A DNA stretch of 64,000 nucleotides from Nitrososphaerota archaeon (GTDB lineage Archaea > Thermoproteota > Nitrososphaeria_A > Caldarchaeales > Calditenuaceae), in contig WUQR01000139.1 in the NCBI GenBank assembly GCA_009889515.1, forward strand, positions 1,198,377-1,262,376, read 5' to 3'. Below, piece after piece: positions 15,787 to 24,560 of this stretch; within the stretch, counting starts at the first letter, position 1, and each line of letters opens with the position of its first letter. The notes under the pieces are model-generated. The model was not told the origin of the DNA and did no database searches. It was given only the letters and a program-made list of their open reading frames with translations. The translations under genes and the position numbers were made by a program.

Positions 15787-16848
15787 ATGGTTAAGGTTGT
15801 TGACGGCAGTATAGGTGAGGGTGGTGGCCAAGTCCTAAGATACGCTGTCTCCACTTGCGCCCTACTAGGGGAGGAGCTGAGGATATACAATATCCGGGCG
15901 AAGCGCCAGCCGCCGGGACTGAGACCACAGCACATAACAGCGATCAGGTCCGTTGCTGTTGTCTGTGGGGGGTCTGTGGAGGGGCTGAAGGTTGGCTCCT
16001 CCAGTATAGTCTTTAAGCCTTCAAAACCCCGCGGAGGGAGATACTTCTTCGACACGGGTACCGCTGGAAGTGTGTCCCTAGTCCTCCAATCGCTCCTGCC
16101 TGTTCTATGCTTCGCAGAAGGCCCATGCGAGGTTGAGCTCCGGGGCGGGACCAACAACCCCCTAGCACCACCCATCGACTATATCCGCGAGGTACTATTA
16201 CCGGCGTTGAGGAGAATGGGTGTTAGCGCTGAGGTCTCGCTGGTGAGGAGGGGGTTTTATCCGAGGGGGCAGGGGGTGGTGAGGGTTGAGACCCAGCCTG
16301 TCGATAGGCTGAGACCCATCGAGGCTGTGGAGGCGGAGTTGGAGGTGTTGGAGGTTTTTGCCTATAGCTGTAATCTCCCAGACCATATTGTCAAGCGCAT
16401 GGCTGGGACGGCCGAGTCCCTGCTCAGGAAGGCTGGATACAAAGACATAGTGGTGAGGACCGAGTCCTTGGGGCCGGATGATCCGAGAAACGCCGTAGAC
16501 CCGGGCACAGGAGTCTTCATACTTGCGCGGCTCTCCAACGGCCTCACGATGGGTTTCGACTCTCTCGGCGAGAAGGGTGTCCCCGCAGAGGAGGTGGCCA
16601 GACGGGCGGTTGATGACGCCCTTTCCCAGCTCTCCACAGGCGCCCCCATCGACAAGCACTTGGCAGACCAGCTCATCATCTGGATGGCCCTCGCAGACGG
16701 GGAGTCTAGGATCAGGACGAGCTCCATGACAAGCCACACCTTTACGGGCGTGGAGGTTGTGGGGAGCCTCACGGGCGCGAGGTTTGAGGTAAGTGAGGGG
16801 GCAAAGGGGGTGCAGATAGTCTGTCATGGAATTGGCTTAAGCAGATAG
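15787..16848 (+). CDS. rtcA: RNA 3'-terminal phosphate cyclase
   Basis: The enzyme converts an RNA 3'-phosphate into a 2',3'-cyclic phosphate using ATP through an adenylylated histidine. The 353-residue protein has the family signatures GEGGGQVLRYAVSTCALLG near residue 10, RPQHITAIRSV, the HGGTNNPLAPPIDY-like segment RGGTNNPLAPPIDYIRE (RTCGGT region), and the catalytic His in DKHLADQLIIWMALADG. The length is normal for RtcA rather than for the Rcl1 branch, and the catalytic His favours an active enzyme. It is separated from the following PadR gene by its own promoter region. Confidence 0.92.
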   Translation: MVKVVDGSIGEGGGQVLRYAVSTCALLGEELRIYNIRAKRQPPGLRPQHITAIRSVAVVCGGSVEGLKVGSSSIVFKPSKPRGGRYFFDTGTAGSVSLVLQSLLPVLCFAEGPCEVELRGGTNNPLAPPIDYIREVLLPALRRMGVSAEVSLVRRGFYPRGQGVVRVETQPVDRLRPIEAVEAELEVLEVFAYSCNLPDHIVKRMAGTAESLLRKAGYKDIVVRTESLGPDDPRNAVDPGTGVFILARLSNGLTMGFDSLGEKGVPAEEVARRAVDDALSQLSTGAPIDKHLADQLIIWMALADGESRIRTSSMTSHTFTGVEVVGSLTGARFEVSEGAKGVQIVCHGIGLSR

Positions 16849-16863
16849 GATTGTATTAGGCAT

Positions 16864-16889
16864 ATATATCGCATAAGCTCACGATATAT
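16864..16889. promoter_or_regulatory. Perfect inverted repeat over the padR promoter, probable PadR operator
   Basis: ATATATCG at 16864-16871 and CGATATAT at 16882-16889 form a perfect 8-base inverted repeat with a 10-base spacer. It ends 6 bases before the ATG at 16896, and its left arm overlaps the only TATA-like sequence in the gap (about 16861-16869). PadR regulators bind dyad ATAT-containing operators in their own promoters, so this is a strong candidate for autoregulation; binding itself is inferred. Confidence 0.62.
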
Positions 16890-16895
16890 CGAGAT

Positions 16896-17390
16896 ATGAA
16901 GGGAGTCGGGAAGCTGCCGCTCCTTATGGGGCTTAGATGGATGGGGCGGGGCGATATGAGGCTATTGGTTCTGGAGGCGCTTAAAGATGGGCCCAAGCGG
17001 GGCTACGAGGTCATAAGGAGCATCCGGGACATGTTCGGGGGCTGGTACACCCCAAGCCCGGGGGCAGTATATCCCACACTCCAGTGGTTGGAGGATGAAG
17101 GCCTCATCCAGTCAGAGACACTTGAGGATGGGAAGAAGCGATACAGGATAACAGAGGATGGGCTAAGGTTCCTCAGCGATAGAGAAGAACAGCTAACAGC
17201 CTTCTACGAAAAGTGTAAGAGAGCCACTTCTATCGAGGGCCTTGAGCTCTTGGACTCGGCCCGTAGGCTTGGGCTCGCAGTATTGAACGCGTACATTAAA
17301 TACCCCACAGAGAGGTTGGGCGAGGTCTCAAAGATACTCGACGAGGCGAGAAGAAAGATATTGAGCCTAGGGGAGGGCGGCTCTAAGTGA
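16896..17390 (+). CDS. PadR-family transcriptional regulator
   Basis: The 164-residue protein has the PadR winged helix at residues 21-90: DMRLLVLEALKDGPKRGYEVI, FGGWYTPSPGAVYPTLQWLEDEGLI, and the wing KKRYRITEDGLRFL. The C-terminal 70 residues form the usual dimerising helices. PadR repressors often sit first in the operon of an ABC exporter and respond to toxic compounds carried by it. Its stop overlaps the GTG of the ABC ATPase (GTGA), so the three genes are one operon. An inverted repeat upstream suggests self-repression. Confidence 0.88.
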   Translation: MKGVGKLPLLMGLRWMGRGDMRLLVLEALKDGPKRGYEVIRSIRDMFGGWYTPSPGAVYPTLQWLEDEGLIQSETLEDGKKRYRITEDGLRFLSDREEQLTAFYEKCKRATSIEGLELLDSARRLGLAVLNAYIKYPTERLGEVSKILDEARRKILSLGEGGSK

Positions 17391-18382
17391 ATGCTATTGA
17401 GGCACATGGTTTAAGAAAGGTTTTCGGAGAAATCGTAGCGGTCGACAACATATCATTCGCTGTAGAGAAGGGCGAGATCTTCGGATTCCTAGGACCGAAT
17501 GGGGCAGGCAAAACAACAACAATAAACATGCTGACCACGCTCCTAAAACCCACGGCAGGAAGCGCTAGGGTGTGGGGTTACGACATAGTCGATGAGCCTG
17601 AAAGGGTCAGAGAGGTCATCGGGCTGGCCCCTCAGGAATTGACCGTGGACGACGAGTTGACAGGCTATGAAAACATGATGCTTCATGCAGCACTCTATCA
17701 CGTGCCCAAGGAGGAGGCTAGGGTAAGGGTGAAGGAGATTCTTGAGTTCTTGGAGCTGGAGAGGTTCGCCAACAAGAAGGTTGAGTCATACTCGGGCGGA
17801 ATGAAGAAGAGGCTCGAGATAGGGTGCGCACTTATACATGAGCCAAAGGTACTCTTCCTCGACGAGCCCACACTGGGGCTTGACGTGCAAACCCGAGCAG
17901 CGATATGGAACTACATAAGAAGTCTAGTCAGAGAGAAGGGCGTAACAATATTCATGACCACACACTACATGGACGAGGCGGACAACCTCTGCAACAGGGT
18001 CGCCATAATAGACTATGGCCGAGTCAAGGCGATAGACACGCCCAGCCGCCTAAAATCCACAATAGGGGGAGACCTGATAGAGCTCGAAGTCTCGGAGATA
18101 AACGGGCTCACCTCGGAGAAGTTGAGGACACTACCCGGCGTTATCGATGTGGTTTTGGACGGTGAGCGGGCATTGGTAAAGGTTGTGAGGGGGGAGGAGG
18201 TTCTGCCTTCCGTGATATCGATACTCATACGGGATGGAGTGAGTGTTAGGCGTGTTGAGATGAAGAAGCCGAGCCTCGAGGAGGTCTTCTTGAGCCTCAC
18301 CGGCAGAAAGCTGAGAGACGAGAACGGGGCCAGGGAGGAGATTGCTAGGCGGAGTATCGCGATAAGGAGGGCGAGGTCATGA
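17387..18382 (+). CDS. ABC-2 type exporter ATP-binding protein (DrrA/NatA-like)
   Basis: A 331-residue ATPase with Walker A GPNGAGKT at about residue 36, Q-loop LAPQEL, signature SYSGGMKKRLEIGCAL, Walker B VLFLDEPTLGLD and the H-loop TTHYMDEA. The C-terminal extension of about 80 residues (LTSEKLRTLPGV onward, ending in a basic helix) is typical of DrrA/NatA exporters. It pairs with the permease at 18379, with which it overlaps by 4 bases. Substrate is unknown; drugs, lipids or ions are common in this family. Confidence 0.88.
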   Translation: MNAIEAHGLRKVFGEIVAVDNISFAVEKGEIFGFLGPNGAGKTTTINMLTTLLKPTAGSARVWGYDIVDEPERVREVIGLAPQELTVDDELTGYENMMLHAALYHVPKEEARVRVKEILEFLELERFANKKVESYSGGMKKRLEIGCALIHEPKVLFLDEPTLGLDVQTRAAIWNYIRSLVREKGVTIFMTTHYMDEADNLCNRVAIIDYGRVKAIDTPSRLKSTIGGDLIELEVSEINGLTSEKLRTLPGVIDVVLDGERALVKVVRGEEVLPSVISILIRDGVSVRRVEMKKPSLEEVFLSLTGRKLRDENGAREEIARRSIAIRRARS

Positions 18383-19251
18383 TAGGTAGGGCTTCTGAGA
18401 TAGGCGCCATAGCATCGCGCGAAGTGAAGAAGTGGTACCGCTCCCCTATACTCCTATTCATGACGACTATCCAGCCCCTCCTATGGATGAGCCTCTATGG
18501 GAAGGCGTTCAACCTTACAGGTCTGTTCAGAATACCGGAGGATATTCTCAAACAGCTCCCACCCGAGTCTACGGCTAGATTCGCCGCAATCGCGAATGAG
18601 ATCTTATCCAGATTTTTCGGAGCCAGTGATATTGATTTCTTCTCCTACATTGCGGTGGGGATGATGGGTGTTATCCTACTCTTCACGTCAATGTCGAGCG
18701 GCATGTCAGTTGCATGGGATAGAAGACTGGGCATCCTAAACAAACTACTCGTGGCACCCATAAGCAGGAGCTCTATAATCCTCGGGAAGGTAATATCAGC
18801 CATCATCCGCGGCGTTACCCAGTCTCTCCTAGTCATGCTCATAGGGCTCGCACTAGGGATGAGATTGAGGGTCTCAGGCCCAGTTGAGTTTCTCATCGCT
18901 GTTCTATCCTTAGCACTGCTGGGCGCTTCACTCTCCTCGCTCATAATTTCAGTAACGATTAGGCTGAAGTCGTGGGAGCACCACATAGCCGTAAGCAACC
19001 TCCTCAACCTCCCCCTCATGTTCACTAGTAGCGCACTCTACCCTGTAGCTCTTATGCCGGAGTGGCTGAGGACAATTGCTGCCATTAATCCTCTTACACA
19101 CGGGATAGAGGTCCTGAGAGAGGTCCTCCTACTGGGAACACCATTCAACAGCCAGACAATGCTCTGGCACCTATCAATCCTCATCATATTCACATCCGCG
19201 GCAACATTTCTAGGAATATACCTTGCCAACGTAGCACTCCGGAAAATGTAG
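18379..19251 (+). CDS. ABC-2 type permease
   Basis: A 290-residue membrane protein with six helices in the ABC-2 arrangement. It begins with a cytoplasmic helix (ASREVKKWYRSPILLFMTTIQPLLW), has an external loop after the first helix (ISKQLPPESTARF-like region at about 50-85), and the family motif around PLMFTSSALYPVALMPEWLRTIAAINPLTHG. It forms the membrane part of the exporter with the ATPase upstream. The stop codon at 19249-19251 directly abuts the stop of a gene on the opposite strand. Confidence 0.85.
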   Translation: MIGRASEIGAIASREVKKWYRSPILLFMTTIQPLLWMSLYGKAFNLTGLFRIPEDILKQLPPESTARFAAIANEILSRFFGASDIDFFSYIAVGMMGVILLFTSMSSGMSVAWDRRLGILNKLLVAPISRSSIILGKVISAIIRGVTQSLLVMLIGLALGMRLRVSGPVEFLIAVLSLALLGASLSSLIISVTIRLKSWEHHIAVSNLLNLPLMFTSSALYPVALMPEWLRTIAAINPLTHGIEVLREVLLLGTPFNSQTMLWHLSILIIFTSAATFLGIYLANVALRKM

Positions 19252-20052
19252 CTAGAAGAGGGTGAATTTACCGTGCCTCAAAGCCCTTCTCAGCAGCGCG
19301 TCCTCGAGCACCCTACTTGCGAGGTAGATGGCGAGACAGAGTATTCCGCCAACCATGAAAACTAGCACCGGAGGCATGAAGTATTGGCCCGTCGCCGAGG
19401 CTACTATCGGGTGGATTACATAGAAGAATGGAGAGTATGTAATTGTACTGCGGATCTCGGGAGGCAGTACCTCGACCGGTATTGCCCCGCTTGTGAAAGG
19501 TATGATAAACTGGGCCACATTGATGATTATCCAAGGCGACCTGAGGGAGACTAGTAGAGCGGCCAGCATCGATGAGAAGAAGTAGAAGAAGGCTGATGCT
19601 AGGACTAGTGAAACGAGCATCAGGTGTGGATAGGCTACGGAGATTTTTGTCCCGAAACCAGCAGCTGATATAAGCAGTAGGACCGGCCCGCCAACTGCTA
19701 GGTCTATGAAAGAGACAACAGAACGCCCCAACATGTGCTCCCTAATACTGCTCCCCGTCATTATTACATACTCTAGTATTCCCTCCTGCGCTGAGGTGGC
19801 GAGGAAATTCGAAGCCCACATAAAGGATGACACGAGTATGAAGGTGAAGAAGCTCCAAGTGAATGCGTTTAAATGATATTGCGAGCTGAGGAGGGAGGGC
19901 GAGTACATCAGGAATGAGAGGAAGAAGAATATTGTCCAGAAGGGCCACGAGATGAGGTCTGATAAAAGCCAAATCCTGTACCTAGAGTAGATTATGAGGC
20001 CTTTCTCCAGCTCTGCGGCTACTCTACCAATGAACGCCGCTCTTCCTGACAT
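19252..20052 (-). CDS. ABC-2 type permease, second exporter
   Basis: A 266-residue six-helix membrane protein. Segments such as WSFFTFILVSSFMWASNFLATS, the mid-protein pattern FFYFFSSMLAALLVSLRSPWIIINVAQFIIPFTSGAIPVEVLP and ITYSPFFYVIHPIV fit the DUF6/ABC-2 permease group. It overlaps the other permease gene by 29 bases, and the two probably form a heterodimer with the ATPase at 20797. The last coding base is immediately next to the end of the exporter operon on the other strand. Confidence 0.78.
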   Translation of the reverse strand: MSGRAAFIGRVAAELEKGLIIYSRYRIWLLSDLISWPFWTIFFFLSFLMYSPSLLSSQYHLNAFTWSFFTFILVSSFMWASNFLATSAQEGILEYVIMTGSSIREHMLGRSVVSFIDLAVGGPVLLLISAAGFGTKISVAYPHLMLVSLVLASAFFYFFSSMLAALLVSLRSPWIIINVAQFIIPFTSGAIPVEVLPPEIRSTITYSPFFYVIHPIVASATGQYFMPPVLVFMVGGILCLAIYLASRVLEDALLRRALRHGKFTLF

Positions 20053-20800
20053 AGGTGATCTCGCCCACCCTGAACACTATCAGGCCGATGATTAGATAGC
20101 CTAGCAGGAAAAGATGAGGAGAAAGTTGGACATATTTGAATGAGCCTGCGAGAATATCCCTAGCCCCGTTAACTATGTGGGAGTAGGGCATGACTTGTCC
20201 GAGGATTTGGAGAAAGTTGGGTAGTAGGATTATGGGGTATGTAAATCCGGAGACAGACGAGACTACAGCGTTAATCAGGTTGGTAACAGGCTCGGGTTCT
20301 CGGAAGAATATAGTCAATATGCCGACTAGGAGGTTGAAGCCTATGACGGGTAGAAGGGCTAAAGCGAGGAATAGGATGACGCCTATGACGTTGACGAGAT
20401 AGTATGGTCCATAGACCGCTATGACGCCTATTGCGGCTACGACTATGAAGGAGGCTATGTTAAAGATGACGCTTGTGAGGGCTGAGGAGAGCACAGCTGT
20501 TAGCGGGCTTACAGGCGCCGCGAAAATGTATTCTAGCCTGCCAGTCATCATCCCCCTCCTAAAGTACCACGCAGAAGAGCTACTCATCGTAAGCGCTATC
20601 ATCATGATTGTGAAGCCTATCAACTGGTAGAACCACTGAGTTGGAGACGCTTCACCACCTGTTAGGGCTTGGCCCGCCCCATAAGTCAGGAGTGAAAACA
20701 TGAAGGGGAAGAACACCACGAATATGAAGACTCCAGCCTCTCTGGCGAGGGCTCTAAGCTCCGCCTCCACTATTCCTGCGAGCTGGTTTAGGGCCCTCAA
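20024..20800 (-). CDS. ABC-2 type permease, second exporter
   Basis: A 258-residue permease with six hydrophobic helices; the order and the segment SGFTYPIILLPNFLQILGQVMPYSHIVNGARDIL match the ABC-2 conserved region. The start overlaps the stop of its ATPase by 4 bases, which ties their translation. Two permeases with one ATPase gene suggest a heterodimeric membrane part. The substrate is not known. Confidence 0.8.
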   Translation of the reverse strand: MRALNQLAGIVEAELRALAREAGVFIFVVFFPFMFSLLTYGAGQALTGGEASPTQWFYQLIGFTIMMIALTMSSSSAWYFRRGMMTGRLEYIFAAPVSPLTAVLSSALTSVIFNIASFIVVAAIGVIAVYGPYYLVNVIGVILFLALALLPVIGFNLLVGILTIFFREPEPVTNLINAVVSSVSGFTYPIILLPNFLQILGQVMPYSHIVNGARDILAGSFKYVQLSPHLFLLGYLIIGLIVFRVGEITYVRKSGVHW

Positions 20801-21765
20801 CTCGATAAAACCTGTGTGAGCACTTCTTCTAGGCTGGGCTCCTGCACCCGGACCATCCCTATCGAATATCCCTTACTCCTCATCTCGTCGATGACCTTGA
20901 CTAGGTCCTCACTCGGCTTATCCGTCGTCACTGTAACTACGGGGTATCCCCTCTCACCCGTTATTACTGGCAGACTTGTGTCGGGAGTCTTCTCAGATAT
21001 TACCTCGACTTCGACTCTATAGGTTAGTTTTAGCCTCTCCTTCAATTCGGAGGGTGAGCCTTTAGCCACGACTTTCCCACTCTTTAAGACAGCTACGGTG
21101 TTGCTGAGGTTCTCAACCTCCCACATGTTGTGGCTTGTCATGAAAATTGTCATTCCCTTGGCTGCTAGGTCTTTGATTAGATTCCTAATCCTTCTGGCTG
21201 AGAGTGGGTCCAGCCCTATTGTGGGCTCGTCGAGGAATACTATCTCAGGGTCGTTGATCAGGGCCTTGGCAATGCTGAGCTTGGCGCGCATACCCAAGCT
21301 ATATTCCTCGAATAGCCGCATCCCATCCTCCCCAAGCCCGGTGAGCTCCAAAAGCTCCTTGGCCTTCCTAGTCGCCTCCCCCTTCGAGAGACCGTAGAGC
21401 CTACCGTAGTAGACGAGGTTCTCCAGCCCCGTTAGCCTCGCGTAGAAACCCTTGTCAGGCGCCAATACAAGCCCGATAATCCTTCTAACCCGGCCCGCCT
21501 GCCTGACCACGTCATAGCCGCCGACCTGCGCCCACCCCGCATCAGGTAAGAGGAGTGTCGACAGGATCTTCACCATAGTCGTCTTGCCAGCACCGTTAGG
21601 CCCCACCAGACTGAAAACAACTCCCTTCTCTACCTCGAGGCTAACACCGTCGAGCGCCTTTATGACAGAGTCTATTCTGTTGAAAAAACTCCTCCTAACC
21701 TTGACCCTATAATATTTCTTCAGATCCTCGCATGCTATAGCACTCAATACAAACCACCGTTGCAC
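20797..21765 (-). CDS. ABC exporter ATP-binding protein, second exporter
   Basis: A 322-residue ATPase with GPNGAGKT (Walker A), YSLGMRAKLSIAKAL (signature with LG rather than GG), VFLDEPTIGLDP (Walker B) and the H-loop TSHNM. The signature sequence SLGMR differs from the classical SGGQ and occurs in many archaeal NatA-like proteins. The first residues before SAIACEDLKKYYRVKV are probably not part of the protein; the TTG at 21747 is a likely start. A GNAT gene ends 5 bases upstream, in the same operon. Confidence 0.85.
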   Translation of the reverse strand: MQRWFVLSAIACEDLKKYYRVKVRRSFFNRIDSVIKALDGVSLEVEKGVVFSLVGPNGAGKTTMVKILSTLLLPDAGWAQVGGYDVVRQAGRVRRIIGLVLAPDKGFYARLTGLENLVYYGRLYGLSKGEATRKAKELLELTGLGEDGMRLFEEYSLGMRAKLSIAKALINDPEIVFLDEPTIGLDPLSARRIRNLIKDLAAKGMTIFMTSHNMWEVENLSNTVAVLKSGKVVAKGSPSELKERLKLTYRVEVEVISEKTPDTSLPVITGERGYPVVTVTTDKPSEDLVKVIDEMRSKGYSIGMVRVQEPSLEEVLTQVLSS

Positions 21766-21770
21766 CCGGG

Positions 21771-22268
21771 CTACTCTAGCGTCGTCCTACTCCTGTCAAT
21801 CTCGATCGTGTATTTGCTGAAGATGGGTCTGAACCCCATCTTCTCATAGAACTCTACAGCGATCTTGTGTAGGGAGGGGAACTCAGCCGTTAATAGGCCG
21901 GCGCCACGCTCTTGGAGAATTTTAAACGCCTCAGTCACCAGCATCTTTCCAACACCCTTCCTCCTATACTCTGGCAATATATACAGCTCCCTTATGAGAC
22001 CCTCCAGTGGCGGGTCGTAGAAGATCCTGTTGACGATCTCAGCTTTTAGGACTCCCACCAGCCTGCCCCCATGCTCCGCCACCACGAGGAGTGAAGTTGG
22101 CGAGGTGAGAGACTCCTCCACATATCTTGTAACCACCTCCTGAAGCCTGCTGGACAGCTTAAGAAGCGGGTCAAACTCCTCGTTCAGCCTCTTAGCCCTC
22201 ACCATCAAGTCTATTATCTGCTCCTTATCCCTCTCCTCAGCCATCCGGACACTGATGTCCGTCGTCAA
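21771..22268 (-). CDS. GNAT-family N-acetyltransferase
   Basis: The 165-residue protein shows the GNAT acetyl-CoA binding core: IRELYILPEYRRKGVGKMLVTEAF (the R/Q-x-x-G-x-G/A motif) and a C-terminal region YEKMGFRPIFSKYTIEID. It lies directly upstream of the exporter operon and is probably co-transcribed. The acceptor substrate is not apparent. Co-transcription with an exporter may mean a toxic compound is acetylated and then exported, which is speculation. Confidence 0.8.
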   Translation of the reverse strand: MTTDISVRMAEERDKEQIIDLMVRAKRLNEEFDPLLKLSSRLQEVVTRYVEESLTSPTSLLVVAEHGGRLVGVLKAEIVNRIFYDPPLEGLIRELYILPEYRRKGVGKMLVTEAFKILQERGAGLLTAEFPSLHKIAVEFYEKMGFRPIFSKYTIEIDRSRTTLE

Positions 22269-22352
22269 GTCAAAATCTACTCTGCGGACTCCGGTATAAT
22301 ACTATTCCCATGGCACAGTCTGCGCACCAGGACTTTACCTTAAATACGCCGA

Positions 22353-24560
22353 ATGACTATTTCGTGGCTGAAGTTGGGTAGAGTCAAGAAGATCAGTGAG
22401 GTACTGGAGATTCTACGCCAGAAGGATAGCATCAGGAATATCGGCATTATAGCCCACGTTGACCATGGCAAGACAACTACTACAGACAGCCTCCTGGCTG
22501 CCGCCGGGCTTCTCAGCCCCTCGCTCGCGGGGAGGGCGCTCGCACTAGACTACCTCGAAGAAGAGCAGCAGAGGCAGATGACGATAAAGGCTGCGAACGT
22601 CAGCCTCTACTACGAGCTCGACAAGCCATACATCATAAACATGATTGATACGCCGGGACACGTCGACTTTAGCGGCAGGGTTACTAGGGCGCTTAGGGCT
22701 ATTGACGGCGCCGTGGTTGTTGTTGACGCTGTGGAGGGCGTGATGACTCAGACGGAGACCGTTATCAGGCAGGCCCTCTCTGAGCGGGTCAAGCCAGTCC
22801 TCTACATAAACAAGGTTGACAGGCTGATAAAGGAGCTTAAGCTGACTCCTGAGAAGATACAGGAGACGCTTGCGCGGATTGCAACAGAGGTTAACCGACT
22901 CATAGACATGTATGGCGAGCCTTGGATGCGGGAGGAGTGGAAGGTAAGCTTCCAGAATGGAAGCATCGCACTAGGGTCAGCCAAGGACAGGTGGGGATTC
23001 ACAGTCCAGCAGGCCCAGAAGAAGGGGATCAAGTTCAGCGATGTGTTAAAGGCATTCGCAGACTCCAACATAGACTGGCTGCGCGAGAACTTCCCACTCC
23101 ACGAAGCAATACTCGAGATGGTAATCAACCACCACCCACCACCCCACAAGGCCCAGAAGTACAGGATACCCAAGATATGGAAAGGGCCAATAGACTCGGA
23201 GGTCGGCCAAGACATGATAGAGTGCAACGAGAAGGGGATACCTGTTATGGCTGTTACGGACGTCAAGGTAGACCCGGCGGCGGGTGTCGTCGTTACGGGG
23301 AGGCTGTTCAGCGGAACCGTGTCTGACGGGGACTCACTCCTGATTGTGGGTAGGAATATTGAGGCGAGGGTACAGCAGGTCGCGGTATACATGGGCCCCA
23401 ACAGGGAGATTGTCAACACCCTCCCTGCCGGGAACATTCCGGCGCTCCTAGGTATAGAGGATGCGAGGGCCGGCGACACTCTGGCGGGTGTAGAGATGGT
23501 GCCATTCGAGACGCTGAGATATGTCTCCGAGCCTGTAGTTACTGTGGCGATAGAGCCTAAGCACAGCAAGGACCTTCCGAAGCTAATCGACTTCCTGAAC
23601 AAGCTGACGATCGAGGATCCGACGCTGGTGACGGTGGTTAGGCCTGAGACTGGAGAGTATCTGATCAGCGGGATGGGCACCTTGCACTTGGAAATCGCCC
23701 TAACTTGGATTCAGAAGGCGGGGCTAGAGATTGTGGCAGGCAACCCAATAATCCTTTACAGGGAGTCTGTGAACCAGAGGGGGAAGGTCTTTGAAGGCAA
23801 GTCACCCAACCGCCACAACAAGATATACTTCTACGTAGAGAAGCTTGATGACGCGATCGTTGACCTGATTAGGCGCGGCGAGCTATTCGATGAGATGGAT
23901 AGGAAGCAGGTTGCGAAGATTCTCAGGGACCATGGCTGGGACGCCGACGAGGCTAGGAACGTATGGATGATAGACTCGGGCGGCAACATTCTGGTTGACA
24001 TGACGAAGGGTGCCCAATACCTGCATGAGAGTAAGATGATGATTATTGGCGGGTTCCAGAGGGTTATTCAGGAAGGACCGCTCGCAGGCGAGAGGATGAG
24101 AGGGCTTAAGGCTGTGCTGGTTAATGTAGACCTTCACGAGGACCCAGTCCACAGAGGTTATGCGCAGATCGCGCCAGCCACTTGGCGCGCCATCTACGCG
24201 AGCATACTCACCGCCGACCCTGTGCTTCTGGAGCCGATACTGAAGATCGAGGTGAAGGTCCCACCCGACTTCATCGGAGCAGTAACGTCCATACTAAGCT
24301 CGAAGAGGGGTAGGATTATTGACGTGACCCAGTCGGAGTACATCTCTGTGGTGTCAGGCGAGATTCCTGCGGCTGAGGCGTCTGACCTAGCCGAGCTCAT
24401 GAGGGGCGCGACAATGGGTAAAGCGTTCTGGGGCACGGAGTTCCATGCATGGAAGCCGGTGCCCGAGTCGATTAAAGAGAAGGTGATCATGGAGATTAGG
24501 AAGAGGAAGGGAATGCCACTCCAGCTGCCGAAGATATCCGACTTCGTCGAGGAGGCCTAG
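22353..24560 (+). CDS. fusA: Translation elongation factor aEF-2
   Basis: A 735-residue translocase GTPase with all domains: G1 AHVDHGKTTTTD, switch I EEEQQRQMTI, G3 DTPGHVDF, G4 NKVD, domain II, III and the domain IV tip LHEDPVHRGYAQIAPA. EF-2 drives ribosomal translocation in archaea. His600 corresponds to the residue modified to diphthamide in most archaea and eukaryotes; the following Gly-Tyr-Ala-Gln is unusual next to the common GGGQ or GPAQ. A TATA-like TTAAATA at 22340-22346 is too close to the ATG for a leaderless start, so the TTG at 22374 is an alternative first codon. The stop overlaps the end of a gene on the other strand by 3 bases. Confidence 0.93.
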   Translation: MTISWLKLGRVKKISEVLEILRQKDSIRNIGIIAHVDHGKTTTTDSLLAAAGLLSPSLAGRALALDYLEEEQQRQMTIKAANVSLYYELDKPYIINMIDTPGHVDFSGRVTRALRAIDGAVVVVDAVEGVMTQTETVIRQALSERVKPVLYINKVDRLIKELKLTPEKIQETLARIATEVNRLIDMYGEPWMREEWKVSFQNGSIALGSAKDRWGFTVQQAQKKGIKFSDVLKAFADSNIDWLRENFPLHEAILEMVINHHPPPHKAQKYRIPKIWKGPIDSEVGQDMIECNEKGIPVMAVTDVKVDPAAGVVVTGRLFSGTVSDGDSLLIVGRNIEARVQQVAVYMGPNREIVNTLPAGNIPALLGIEDARAGDTLAGVEMVPFETLRYVSEPVVTVAIEPKHSKDLPKLIDFLNKLTIEDPTLVTVVRPETGEYLISGMGTLHLEIALTWIQKAGLEIVAGNPIILYRESVNQRGKVFEGKSPNRHNKIYFYVEKLDDAIVDLIRRGELFDEMDRKQVAKILRDHGWDADEARNVWMIDSGGNILVDMTKGAQYLHESKMMIIGGFQRVIQEGPLAGERMRGLKAVLVNVDLHEDPVHRGYAQIAPATWRAIYASILTADPVLLEPILKIEVKVPPDFIGAVTSILSSKRGRIIDVTQSEYISVVSGEIPAAEASDLAELMRGATMGKAFWGTEFHAWKPVPESIKEKVIMEIRKRKGMPLQLPKISDFVEEA

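Noticed and set aside
16198..16827. Open frame of 209 codons on the minus strand inside rtcA
   Set aside because: Composition is histidine- and arginine-rich and has no recognisable pattern, while rtcA on the plus strand is complete.
22802..23680. Long open frame of 292 codons on the minus strand inside aEF-2
   Set aside because: It is a shadow of the aEF-2 gene: serine- and isoleucine-rich with no family motif, and aEF-2 has clear domains on the plus strand.
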